Positions 24,368-31,705 of a DNA stretch of 48,510 nt are shown here, piece by piece (position 1 is the stretch's first letter; each line of letters starts with the position of its first letter). Position numbers and translations under genes: made by a program. Below the pieces are notes generated by a model. That model had not been told where the DNA came from, did no database searches, and saw only the letters and a list, made by a program, of their open reading frames with translations. The stretch is from NCBI GenBank assembly GCA_045612305.1, contig JAZKYU010000038.1, forward strand, positions 1 to 48,510, written 5' to 3'. The DNA is from HGM04593 sp045612305 (GTDB lineage Bacteria; Bacteroidota; Bacteroidia; Bacteroidales; Bacteroidaceae).

Positions 24368-24457
24368 TTACTTGCTCTTATGTCTGTTCTTTCTCAATCT
24401 TTTTTTACGCTTGTGCGTAGACATCTTATGTCTTTTTTTCTTTTTTCCGCTAGGCAT
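24368..24457 (-). CDS. 29-aa highly basic small protein (AURKAIP1/COX24-like)
   Basis: ATG at 24457 to TAA at 24368 gives a 29-residue protein starting MPSGKKKKRHKMSTHKRKKR and ending NRHKSK. More than half of the residues are Lys, Arg or His, and from memory it matches the tiny conserved Bacteroidetes proteins annotated as AURKAIP1/COX24-domain (the mitoribosomal mS38-like motif), so a ribosomal role is likely though not shown here. It sits between HU (28 bp upstream) and rng, its usual place, and is followed by a terminator hairpin. Confidence 0.85.
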   Translation of the reverse strand: MPSGKKKKRHKMSTHKRKKRLRKNRHKSK

Positions 24458-24485
24458 GGTTCAAAAATTTACAAATTAACAACTA

Positions 24486-24761
24486 TTATTTTTTCACTTC
24501 GTTTACGAATGTTTTTGCGGGTTTGAACGCGGGGATGTTGTGAGCGGGGATGATAATTGTCTTCTCCTTGTGAATGTCGCGCGCTGTCTTCTCTGCTCTT
24601 TCTTTGATAATGAAGCTACCAAATCCGCGAAGATATACTGGTTCGTGATTTGCCAAAGATGTTTTCACCACCTCCATAAATGATTCTACTGATGCCAGAA
24701 CCACTGCTTTCTCAATACCTGTCTTCTTTGCAATCTCGTTTACAATGTCTGCTTTTGTCAT
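24486..24761 (-). CDS. HU-family DNA-binding protein
   Basis: A 91-aa histone-like protein that bends and compacts DNA as a dimer. The N-terminal helices (MTKADIVNEIAKKTGIEKAV) and the core VYLRGFGSFIIKERAEKTAR, the HU/IHF signature, are complete, as is the arm containing the intercalating Pro (IIIPAHNIPAFKPAKTF). Its promoter region (TATATTTG -7 box at 24814-24821) is divergent from that of ssb. It heads the HU / 29-aa protein / rng set. Confidence 0.95.
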   Translation of the reverse strand: MTKADIVNEIAKKTGIEKAVVLASVESFMEVVKTSLANHEPVYLRGFGSFIIKERAEKTARDIHKEKTIIIPAHNIPAFKPAKTFVNEVKK

Positions 24762-24813
24762 ATTGGTTTGTATATTTTATGTTATAGTGAGTTCGTCTTT
24801 AAATTTCGGAAGG

Positions 24814-24821
24814 CAAATATA
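24814..24821 (-). promoter_or_regulatory. -7 element of the HU gene
   Basis: TATATTTG on the minus strand, 53 bases before the HU ATG. No clear -33 TTTG is seen at the right distance. Confidence 0.5.
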
Positions 24822-24928
24822 TAGCTTTTTTTGTTTTTATGGAAATTAAATAGGTTTTTTTTGACTAAAAATCGTTGATTTAGTCCCGTTTGACGGGTTT
24901 TTGGCCTTTTCTTCTCTTTTGTTGGCTC

Positions 24929-24963
24929 TTTTTTGTATTATATGAATTAAATTAGTAATTTTG
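24929..24963 (+). promoter_or_regulatory. Promoter of the ssb unit
   Basis: TTTTTTG (24929-24935), a 20-base spacer and TAATTTTG (24956-24963): both boxes match the Bacteroidetes consensus. The leader to the ssb ATG is about 80 nt and AT-rich. Confidence 0.7.
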
Positions 24964-25051
24964 CCGCATAAATATAATTGATAATATAATATTTATAGAT
25001 AGTGCCTGCTTGCAGCTCCTTTTTAGTTTTGATTTTTAATTTTTTTGAAAA

Positions 25052-25438
25052 ATGTCAGTTAATAAAGTTATTTTGATTGGTAACGTGGGTAAAAACCCCG
25101 ATGTTCGTCATTTGGATCGTAATGTGGCTGTTGCTAACATGGTTATCGCAACAACTGAGCGTGCTTATACTTTGCAGAATGGTACACAGGTGCCCGAGAG
25201 AACAGAGTGGCACAATGTGGTACTCTGGGGAGGTCTTGCCGAGGTTGCCGAGAAATATGTTCACAAAGGTGATCGTATATACATCGAGGGCAAGATAAGA
25301 ACAAATACTTATGAGGACCAGAATGGTATACGCCGTTACCGCACCGAGATTTTGGCCGAGACTATGGAGATGCTCTCTTCTCGCACAGCAACCTCTGCAC
25401 CTGTTGACGAGCCTATGGCCGACAGCTCTATTTTCTAA
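25052..25438 (+). CDS. ssb: Single-stranded DNA-binding protein
   Basis: A 128-aa SSB with the OB fold (MSVNKVILIGNVGKNPDVRH ... TEWHNVVLWGGLAEVAEKYVHKGDRIYIEGK). The disordered tail is short, and the usual acidic tip DDxIPF is only approximated by MADSSIF, still ending in a hydrophobic Phe that could dock partner proteins. It is the first gene of a plus-strand unit with the gldE-like gene (24 bp after) and a phosphopantetheinyl transferase. In related genomes mutY normally precedes ssb here; it is absent. Confidence 0.95.
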   Translation: MSVNKVILIGNVGKNPDVRHLDRNVAVANMVIATTERAYTLQNGTQVPERTEWHNVVLWGGLAEVAEKYVHKGDRIYIEGKIRTNTYEDQNGIRRYRTEILAETMEMLSSRTATSAPVDEPMADSSIF

Positions 25439-25462
25439 TTTTTAAAGAAGAAGTTTTTGTCA

Positions 25463-26803
25463 ATGATACCGGCTTTTTTACAGCTGTATACCATTGCTAT
25501 GCCCGAAGTTACAGTGACGCCGCCATCGTTTAGTGCTTTGGTGGCCTTGTTGCTTGCTGGGGTGTTGCTGATGTTTTCGGGTTTTGCATCGGGGTCGGAG
25601 ATTGCATTTTTCTCCCTCACGCGTGCCGAGCTTGACGAGGCTGCCGAGAGCAAGTCGCTTTCGGCACAGCGCCTTATTGCTCTGCTCAAGGAGCCCGAGC
25701 GTTTGCTTGCTACGATACTTATAACCAACGATTTTGTGAACGTGGGCGTGGTTATGCTCCTTAACTACTTTTTTATGTCGATACTCTCGTTTGGGGAGAG
25801 CGCAAGGTGGTTGGAGTTTTTGTTGCTCACAATTGTTCTCACCTTCTTGTTGTTGCTTTTTGGCGAGGTGATGCCCAAAATGTACTCAAAGAACAATGTG
25901 CGCAAGTATGCTTTCTTTGCAGCCGATGGTTTTTATCTTCTCTCGCGTTTGTTGGCTCCTTTCTCGTCGTTGCTGGTGCGTTCGTCCTACCTTGCAACAC
26001 GTTTGGCCTCAAAGGGTAGTTACTCGCTATCGGTCGATGAGCTTGAGCAGGCACTTGAACTTACCGACAAAAAAGAGATAGGCGAGCAGAAGAAGATGCT
26101 CGAGGGTATTATACGTTTTGGCGACGAGACGGTGCGCAGCGTTATGACCTCTCGCATGGATATGGTGATGCTGAATATACGCTCCTCTTACACCGAGGTG
26201 TTGCGTTGTGCAGCCGATAACGCTTACTCCAGAATACCTGTCTATGATGGAACGCAGGACGAGATACGTGGTATACTCTACATAAAAGACCTGTTGCCCT
26301 ATCTTAACCGCGGTGCAAACTTTCGTTGGCAGTCGCTCATACGTCAGCCCTATTTTGTTCCCGAGACAAAGAAGGTCGACGACCTCTTGTGCGACTTTCA
26401 GGCGGTGCGTGTGCATATGGCTATCGTGGTTGATGAATTTGGCGGTGTGTCGGGCCTTGTAACCCTCGAGGATATTATAGAGGAGATTGTGGGCGAGATT
26501 AACGATGAATTTGACGAGCCTAACACCTCCTATGAACGCATCGATGAGCGCACTGCGAATTTTGAGGGAAGAACTATGCTTTCCGACTTTTTCAAAATTA
26601 TGTCGCTCGACGGCGACCTCTTCAAAGTGAAAGCCGGTGAGGCTGACACGCTTGCGGGGCTTCTCCTTGAGATTAAAGGAGAGTTTCCGCGTTTGCACGA
26701 AAAGATACAGTGCGAGGGGGTTGAGTTTGAGGTGATGGAGAAGGACAAGCATCGTATCGTGAAGATTAAGGCGACGCTTCTTGAGTCGCCCGAGGAGGAA
26801 TAA
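25463..26803 (+). CDS. gldE: GldE-like CNNM/CBS transporter (hemolysin C family)
   Basis: A 446-aa inner-membrane protein. Residues about 20-190 form a CNNM (DUF21) domain with about four hydrophobic segments (SGFASGSEIAFFSLTRAEL is the family start). A CBS pair follows at about 205-330 (MTSRMDMVML ... VVDEFGGVSGLVTLEDIIEEIVGEI), and then a CorC/HlyC domain. The family moves or regulates divalent cations such as magnesium; the position after ssb identifies it as the gldE orthologue, named for gliding motility in Flavobacteria but also present in non-gliding Bacteroidales. The ATG at 25463 is preferred to a TTG two codons upstream. Confidence 0.88.
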   Translation: MIPAFLQLYTIAMPEVTVTPPSFSALVALLLAGVLLMFSGFASGSEIAFFSLTRAELDEAAESKSLSAQRLIALLKEPERLLATILITNDFVNVGVVMLLNYFFMSILSFGESARWLEFLLLTIVLTFLLLLFGEVMPKMYSKNNVRKYAFFAADGFYLLSRLLAPFSSLLVRSSYLATRLASKGSYSLSVDELEQALELTDKKEIGEQKKMLEGIIRFGDETVRSVMTSRMDMVMLNIRSSYTEVLRCAADNAYSRIPVYDGTQDEIRGILYIKDLLPYLNRGANFRWQSLIRQPYFVPETKKVDDLLCDFQAVRVHMAIVVDEFGGVSGLVTLEDIIEEIVGEINDEFDEPNTSYERIDERTANFEGRTMLSDFFKIMSLDGDLFKVKAGEADTLAGLLLEIKGEFPRLHEKIQCEGVEFEVMEKDKHRIVKIKATLLESPEEE

Positions 26804-26816
26804 TCTGTAAGTTCCT

Positions 26817-27482
26817 ATGCCTCTGTGTGGTAAATATGTGTGTGGTGAGGCCTCGGTCGCTGTTTGGGAGATAACAGAGACGGTGGGCGAGCTGCAAACC
26901 CTCTTAGATGCTCCTGAGGCTTCTTGCGTTGAAAATTTCCAGAGCACAGAACGACGCTGTGAGTGGCTTGCGGTGCGCTTGCTGCTTAAATGTATGTGCG
27001 GTGCCGATGCTCGCATCGTGTATGACGCTGCGGGCAAGCCTTTTTTAGAAGGTGGTGGTGCTTGTATAAGTGTGTCGCACACTAAGGGGTATGCAGCGCT
27101 TGCTGTGTCGCGCACCTGTCCGGTGGGGCTCGATATTGAACTTGCTGCAAGAGAGGTGGGGGCGGTTGCTCGCCGTTTTATGCGTGAGCAGGAGTTGGTG
27201 AGTGTTCCGGCTTCTTTGCATAATGCAGCTAAATTGTTGCGTTGGGTCGCGTCGGAGGCACTATTTAAAATAACGGGCGACCTGGGTGGCAATTATCGCG
27301 ATAATATTGTGCCCGATAAGTTTCTCCCAGCTTGTAGTGGTGTGTTCTCTTTGTCGCTTGTGGGTGTGCCTTGCGCCAGCTCGGGTTACTCTGTTTCTTA
27401 TCTTTTCGATGGCCCTTTGTTGCTTGCTTTGTGCCGAGAGGGGGCGGGCGAGGCGCTTGTTGCGGCCGGTGAGGCTTTGTAG
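26817..27482 (+). CDS. 4'-phosphopantetheinyl transferase superfamily protein
   Basis: A 221-aa Sfp-type enzyme that would load the phosphopantetheine arm from CoA onto acyl carrier proteins. ISVSHTKGYAALAVS and VGLDIEL (the Asp and Glu that bind magnesium) are present. The third motif, normally WxxKEAxxK, reads WVASEALFK, keeping Trp, Glu and the last Lys but with Ser for the first Lys. It follows gldE by 13 bp, its usual place in Bacteroidetes. The start MPLCGKYVCG is the only good ATG near the gldE stop. Confidence 0.85.
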   Translation: MPLCGKYVCGEASVAVWEITETVGELQTLLDAPEASCVENFQSTERRCEWLAVRLLLKCMCGADARIVYDAAGKPFLEGGGACISVSHTKGYAALAVSRTCPVGLDIELAAREVGAVARRFMREQELVSVPASLHNAAKLLRWVASEALFKITGDLGGNYRDNIVPDKFLPACSGVFSLSLVGVPCASSGYSVSYLFDGPLLLALCREGAGEALVAAGEAL

Positions 27483-27576
27483 TTTTTTGCGTTTTTTTAG
27501 CTTTATTGGCCTGGCGTAGGCTGGTCACTGTTTTTGTGTAATTGTTTGAATAGTGTAATATTTAAACCTTGAAGAT

Positions 27577-28116
27577 ATGCTTAATGTTGTGGTGCGCAGT
27601 TTGTGCGTTATTCTTATCGGTGTGCTTATGGTGGTGTTGCGCGAAGCGTTTATGCCTTTGATAATACAGTTTATAGGTGCTGCGTTTGTGGTGTCGGGTA
27701 TAATTTCCTTGTTTAATATATATATTCTTCGCCGCAGAGGGCACTCGCGTTTGTTCGATACCTCGGTGCTTGCGCTTGTGGGCGTGGCAGGCGTTGTCTT
27801 GGGCTTGTGGCTGTTGCTCTCGCCTTTCTTTTTCCTCTCGCTGTTGATGACGTTGCTTGGTCTTCTTTTGCTTTTTGCGGGTTTTTACCAGCTTGTTAAT
27901 TTGTTATCGGCGCAGAGGGCTGTGAAACTTCCCTTTTTTATGTATGTGGTGCCTCTGTGCTTGCTTGTTACAGGTGTGGTGGTGCTCGTGAATCCTTTTG
28001 AGTCGGCTGGTTTACCGTTTCTTGTAGTGGGTGTTTCGGCTCTCTTTTCGGGTTTGTCCGACCTTGTTTCTTCGCTCTATATAGCTCGTCGTGCCCGTAG
28101 TGTGAAAAAGCTTTAA
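27577..28116 (+). CDS. DUF308 / HdeD-like membrane protein
   Basis: A 179-aa protein made almost wholly of six hydrophobic segments in three helical pairs (for example LCVILIGVLMVVLREAF, SLLMTLLGLLLLFAGFYQL, PFLVVGVSALFSGLSDLV), the repeated pattern of DUF308/HdeD proteins, with a basic tail RRARSVKKL. HdeD is linked to acid stress in E. coli, but function in Bacteroidales is unknown. It has its own 94-bp upstream gap. Confidence 0.8.
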   Translation: MLNVVVRSLCVILIGVLMVVLREAFMPLIIQFIGAAFVVSGIISLFNIYILRRRGHSRLFDTSVLALVGVAGVVLGLWLLLSPFFFLSLLMTLLGLLLLFAGFYQLVNLLSAQRAVKLPFFMYVVPLCLLVTGVVVLVNPFESAGLPFLVVGVSALFSGLSDLVSSLYIARRARSVKKL

Positions 28117-28264
28117 GAAATTTGAGGAGCTCTTTAAAAAAAGCGTGCTTTTATGTGTGTTTTTTCAGGAAAAAATGACATCTTTGCATAATAATGCACG
28201 TGGTGCAGGGTTTGCTGTGTTGTAGAGCGATGTAGCCTTGTCTGCGCCGAATAAATTCATATAT

Positions 28265-28957
28265 ATGAGTGAGATAAACGATTTTTTTCTGCAATTTGTG
28301 TCGCAAGTATCACTTTTAGAGGTTATTGTTAAGGGTCTTCTGATAGGTATCGTGGCTTCGGCTCCTATGGGTCCCGTGGGTATACTCTGCGTGCAACGCA
28401 CTCTTAATAAGGGTCGCATTTATGGCCTTATTACAGGCTTGGGCGCTGCTGTGAGTGATATAATTTATGCCCTTATTACAGGGTATGGTCTTTCGTTTAT
28501 ATATGATTTTATACATAACCGCACTGCGCTCTTCTGGTTGCAGTTGATAGGTGCGGCGCTGATGTTTGTGTTTGGTGTGCACACCTTCCGCACAAACCCG
28601 GCAAAGAATACTCATAATGTGAGCCGCAACAAGAGCAGTCTTGTGCAGAATGGTGTTACAGGCTTCTTCTTGGCTTTCTCAAACCCCTTGCTTGTGCTTT
28701 TGTTCCTCGCTCTCTTTACTCCGTTTAATTTTATGTTGCCCGAACTTGCACTTTACAACCAGTTTATAGGTTATGCCGCAATATTTGGCGGTGCGATGTT
28801 GTGGTGGCTCTTTATAACCTACGTGGTGAGCAAGCTGCGCGAGAGGTTTGATGTGCGTGGCGTGTGGATGATAAATAAGGTTATCGGTACGCTTGTGATG
28901 ATAGGCTCTTTCATTGGTATGATACTCATTGCGACCGGTATATATTCTTTTCACTAA
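28265..28957 (+). CDS. LysE-family amino-acid exporter-like protein
   Basis: A 230-aa membrane protein with about six membrane segments. IVASAPMGPVGILCVQRTLNKGR is the typical LysE/RhtB first-helix signature and GFFLAFSNPLLVLLFLALF the central NP-containing segment. It probably exports amino acids or related small solutes. The frame extends upstream to 28238, but the ATG at 28265 begins the conserved protein. A CATCTTTGCA string at 28179-28188, one base off the -7 consensus, may drive the whole downstream unit of DUF4924-like, prfC, tsaC, clc and fmt. Confidence 0.88.
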   Translation: MSEINDFFLQFVSQVSLLEVIVKGLLIGIVASAPMGPVGILCVQRTLNKGRIYGLITGLGAAVSDIIYALITGYGLSFIYDFIHNRTALFWLQLIGAALMFVFGVHTFRTNPAKNTHNVSRNKSSLVQNGVTGFFLAFSNPLLVLLFLALFTPFNFMLPELALYNQFIGYAAIFGGAMLWWLFITYVVSKLRERFDVRGVWMINKVIGTLVMIGSFIGMILIATGIYSFH

Positions 28958-28969
28958 AACTTTTAGGCT

Positions 28970-29524
28970 TTGTTTGTATCTAGAGAACTTCGTAAGAGCA
29001 ATATAGCAGAATATTTGCTGTATATGTGGCAGGTCGAAGACTTGTTGCGTGCGTGTGAATTATCGTCGCCTAAGATAGAGGCTACGTTGGTGGCTCCATA
29101 TAATCTCCCCGAGGAGAGTGCAAAGGAGTTGCTTGCCTGGTATGAAAACCTCGCCGAGATGATGCGTCTTGAGAGCGCAAAGGAGAGCGGGCACTTGCAG
29201 ATAAACAAAAACGTTATAATAAACCTCACCGACCTGCACTTGCGCTTGCTTAAGTCGCCCAAGGTGCCTTTCTACTCGGCGGCTTACTACAAGGCGTTGC
29301 CTTTTATAGTAGAGTTTAGAACAAAGAGCAACGGAAAGGAGAAGGGCGAGATAGAAAACTGTTTTGATGCGCTTTATATGCTGTGGCTCATGAAGTTGCA
29401 GAAACGTGAAATAAACAAGGAGACGGCTGCCGCCACAAGCGAGATAAGCAAGTTTATATCTATGCTCTCGCTTTACTACAAAGAAGAGGAGGAGGGCAAG
29501 CTCGATTTAGATAACGAAGATTGA
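28970..29524 (+). CDS. DUF4924-like protein, TTG start
   Basis: A 184-aa soluble helical protein beginning FVSRELRKSNIAEYLLYMWQ and ending in an acidic tail (EEEEGKLDLDNED). From memory it corresponds to the DUF4924 family of Bacteroidetes, whose members start with nearly the same residues; that homology forces a TTG start at 28970, since the first in-frame ATG is inside the conserved segment. It lies 12 bp after the lysE-like stop and 31 bp before prfC. Function unknown. Confidence 0.8.
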   Translation: MFVSRELRKSNIAEYLLYMWQVEDLLRACELSSPKIEATLVAPYNLPEESAKELLAWYENLAEMMRLESAKESGHLQINKNVIINLTDLHLRLLKSPKVPFYSAAYYKALPFIVEFRTKSNGKEKGEIENCFDALYMLWLMKLQKREINKETAAATSEISKFISMLSLYYKEEEEGKLDLDNED

Positions 29525-29555
29525 TTAAGAACACGATAAAAATTTTTTGTTCAAG

Positions 29556-31130
29556 ATGAACGTAAACGAGGAAATTGGAAGAAGAAGAACATTTGCGATT
29601 ATATCGCACCCCGACGCCGGAAAAACAACCCTAACCGAGAAGTTGCTGCTTTTTGGTGGTCAGATACAGGTTGCCGGTGCGGTAAAGTCGAACAAGATAA
29701 AGAAAACTGCAACATCCGACTGGATGGAGATTGAAAAACAGCGCGGTATCTCTGTAACAACCTCTGTTATGGAGTTCGACTACGAAGGTTACAAGATAAA
29801 TATTCTCGACACACCCGGTCACCAGGATTTTGCCGAGGATACCTTCCGCACACTTACAGCTGTGGATAGTGTTATTATTGTGGTCGATAGCGCAAAGGGT
29901 GTTGAGACACAGACACGCAAGCTTATGAACGTGTGTCGCATGCGTTCAACCCCCGTAATTGTGTATGTGAACAAGATGGACCGTGAGGGTCGCGACCCCT
30001 TCGAGTTGCTCGACGAACTTGAACAAGAGCTGCAGATTGCGGTGCGCCCGTTGAGCTGGCCCATTGACCAAGGTGCACGCTTTAAGGGTGTGTACAATAT
30101 ATATGAGCAAAAGCTCGACCTCTTTACCCCCAACAAGCAGAGGGTTACAGAGAAGGTGGAGATTGACATTAACAGCGACGAACTTGACAAAAACATAGGC
30201 GAGGACTTGGCCGAAAAACTTCGCACCGACCTTGAACTTGTCGATGGCGTTTACCCCGAGTTTAACGTGCAAGACTACCTCGATGCGCAGGTTGCTCCCG
30301 TTTTCTTTGGCTCTGCACTCAATAACTTTGGTGTAGAGGAGCTGCTCAACTGCTTTGTGAAGATAGCGCCCAGCCCCCGCCCCGTGCAGGCTCTTGAGCG
30401 CGAGGTTAAGCCCGAGGACCCCAAGTTTACAGGCTTCATCTTTAAGATTACAGCGAACATCGACCCCAACCATCGTTCGTGCGTCGCTTTCTGTAAAATC
30501 TGTTCGGGTAAATTTGTGCGCAACACGCCTTATCGCCACATACGTCTTGGCAAAGACCTGCGTTTCTCGTCACCTACACAGTTTATGGCACAGCGCAAAA
30601 GCACCATCGAGGAGGCTTATCCCGGTGACATCATCGGTTTGCCCGATACAGGTAACTTTAAGATAGGTGACACTCTTACCGAAGGCGAAAATCTGCACTT
30701 TAAGGGCTTGCCCAGCTTCTCGCCCGAGATGTTTAAATATATAGAGAACGCCGACCCTATGAAGACCAAGCAGCTTGCAAAGGGTATAGACCAGCTTATG
30801 GGCGAGGGTGTGGCTCAGCTTTTTGTAAACCAGCACAACGGCCGCAAGCTCATAGGTACGGTGGGTCAGTTGCAGTTTGAGGTTATACAGTATCGCTTGG
30901 AGAACGAATACAACGCAAAGTGTCGTTGGGAGCCCGTTAATCTCTACAAGGCTTGCTGGATAGAGAGCGACGACGCTGCCGAGCTCGAAAACTTCAAGAA
31001 ACGCAAGTATCAATATATGGCAAAAGATATTGAGGGACGCGATGTTTTCCTTGCCGACAGCAACTATGTGTTGCAGATGGCGCAAAACGATTTTAAGAGT
31101 ATACGTTTCCACTTTACAAGTGAATTTTAA
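29556..31130 (+). CDS. prfC: Peptide chain release factor 3
   Basis: A 524-aa translational GTPase that recycles RF1/RF2 from the ribosome after termination. The G1 loop SHPDAGKTT is at residues 17-25, switch II DTPGHQDF and G4 NKMD are all intact, and the length matches E. coli RF3 (529 aa). The C-terminal half (PTQFMAQRKSTIEEAYPGDIIGL ... VGQLQFEVIQYRLENEY) is typical. The ATG at 29556 is used rather than a TTG three codons upstream. The tsaC gene begins two bases after its stop. Confidence 0.96.
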   Translation: MNVNEEIGRRRTFAIISHPDAGKTTLTEKLLLFGGQIQVAGAVKSNKIKKTATSDWMEIEKQRGISVTTSVMEFDYEGYKINILDTPGHQDFAEDTFRTLTAVDSVIIVVDSAKGVETQTRKLMNVCRMRSTPVIVYVNKMDREGRDPFELLDELEQELQIAVRPLSWPIDQGARFKGVYNIYEQKLDLFTPNKQRVTEKVEIDINSDELDKNIGEDLAEKLRTDLELVDGVYPEFNVQDYLDAQVAPVFFGSALNNFGVEELLNCFVKIAPSPRPVQALEREVKPEDPKFTGFIFKITANIDPNHRSCVAFCKICSGKFVRNTPYRHIRLGKDLRFSSPTQFMAQRKSTIEEAYPGDIIGLPDTGNFKIGDTLTEGENLHFKGLPSFSPEMFKYIENADPMKTKQLAKGIDQLMGEGVAQLFVNQHNGRKLIGTVGQLQFEVIQYRLENEYNAKCRWEPVNLYKACWIESDDAAELENFKKRKYQYMAKDIEGRDVFLADSNYVLQMAQNDFKSIRFHFTSEF

Positions 31131-31132
31131 CT

Positions 31133-31705
31133 ATGGGAACAATTGCAGATGAGGCTAAAAAGGCCGTTGAGGTTATGCGTAAGGGTGGTGTGATACTCTA
31201 TCCCACCGACACGGTATGGGGTATTGGTTGCGATGCAACAAACGCCGAGGCTGTGAAGCGTGTCTACGAGATAAAACGCCGTGCCGACAGCAAGGCGCTT
31301 CTCTTGCTTGTCGACAGCGCCGACCGTCTTGCTCGTTACGTGGCCAACGTGCCGGCTGTAGCGTGGGACCTCATAGAGCTTACCGACAAACCTCTTACCA
31401 TAATATACGACGGGGCACGCAACCTTGCTCCCAACTTGCTTGCCGAGGACGGTAGCGTGGGCATACGCGTTACGTCGGAACTCTTTTCCAAAGAGTTGTG
31501 CTATCGTTTTCAGAAGGCAGTGGTTTCTACATCGGCCAACATAAGTGGCGAGCCTACCCCCGCAAATTACAGCGAGATAAGCCCCGAGATTATAGAGGCA
31601 GTAGATTATGTGGTTAACTATAAACAACTCGATAAAGGTCGTCCCAAGTCGTCGAGTATAATAAAATTATCAGCCGACGGCACAGTTGCCGTAATAAGGG
31701 AATGA
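31133..31705 (+). CDS. tsaC: L-threonylcarbamoyladenylate synthase
   Basis: A 190-aa YrdC/Sua5-family protein that makes threonylcarbamoyl-AMP from threonine, bicarbonate and ATP, the first step to t6A at position 37 of ANN-decoding tRNAs. GGVILYPTDTVWGIGCDATN, VYEIKRRADSKALLLLV and VVSTSANISGEPTP are the family signatures. It has only the YrdC domain, without the Sua5 C-terminal extension. It sits 2 bp after prfC and overlaps the clc start by four bases (ATGA). Confidence 0.93.
   Translation: MGTIADEAKKAVEVMRKGGVILYPTDTVWGIGCDATNAEAVKRVYEIKRRADSKALLLLVDSADRLARYVANVPAVAWDLIELTDKPLTIIYDGARNLAPNLLAEDGSVGIRVTSELFSKELCYRFQKAVVSTSANISGEPTPANYSEISPEIIEAVDYVVNYKQLDKGRPKSSSIIKLSADGTVAVIRE

Noticed and set aside
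24291..24526. Two overlapping plus-strand frames of 62-64 codons opposite the 29-aa gene
   Set aside because: They are antisense to the conserved basic protein and its terminator and consist mostly of Leu, Phe and Cys.
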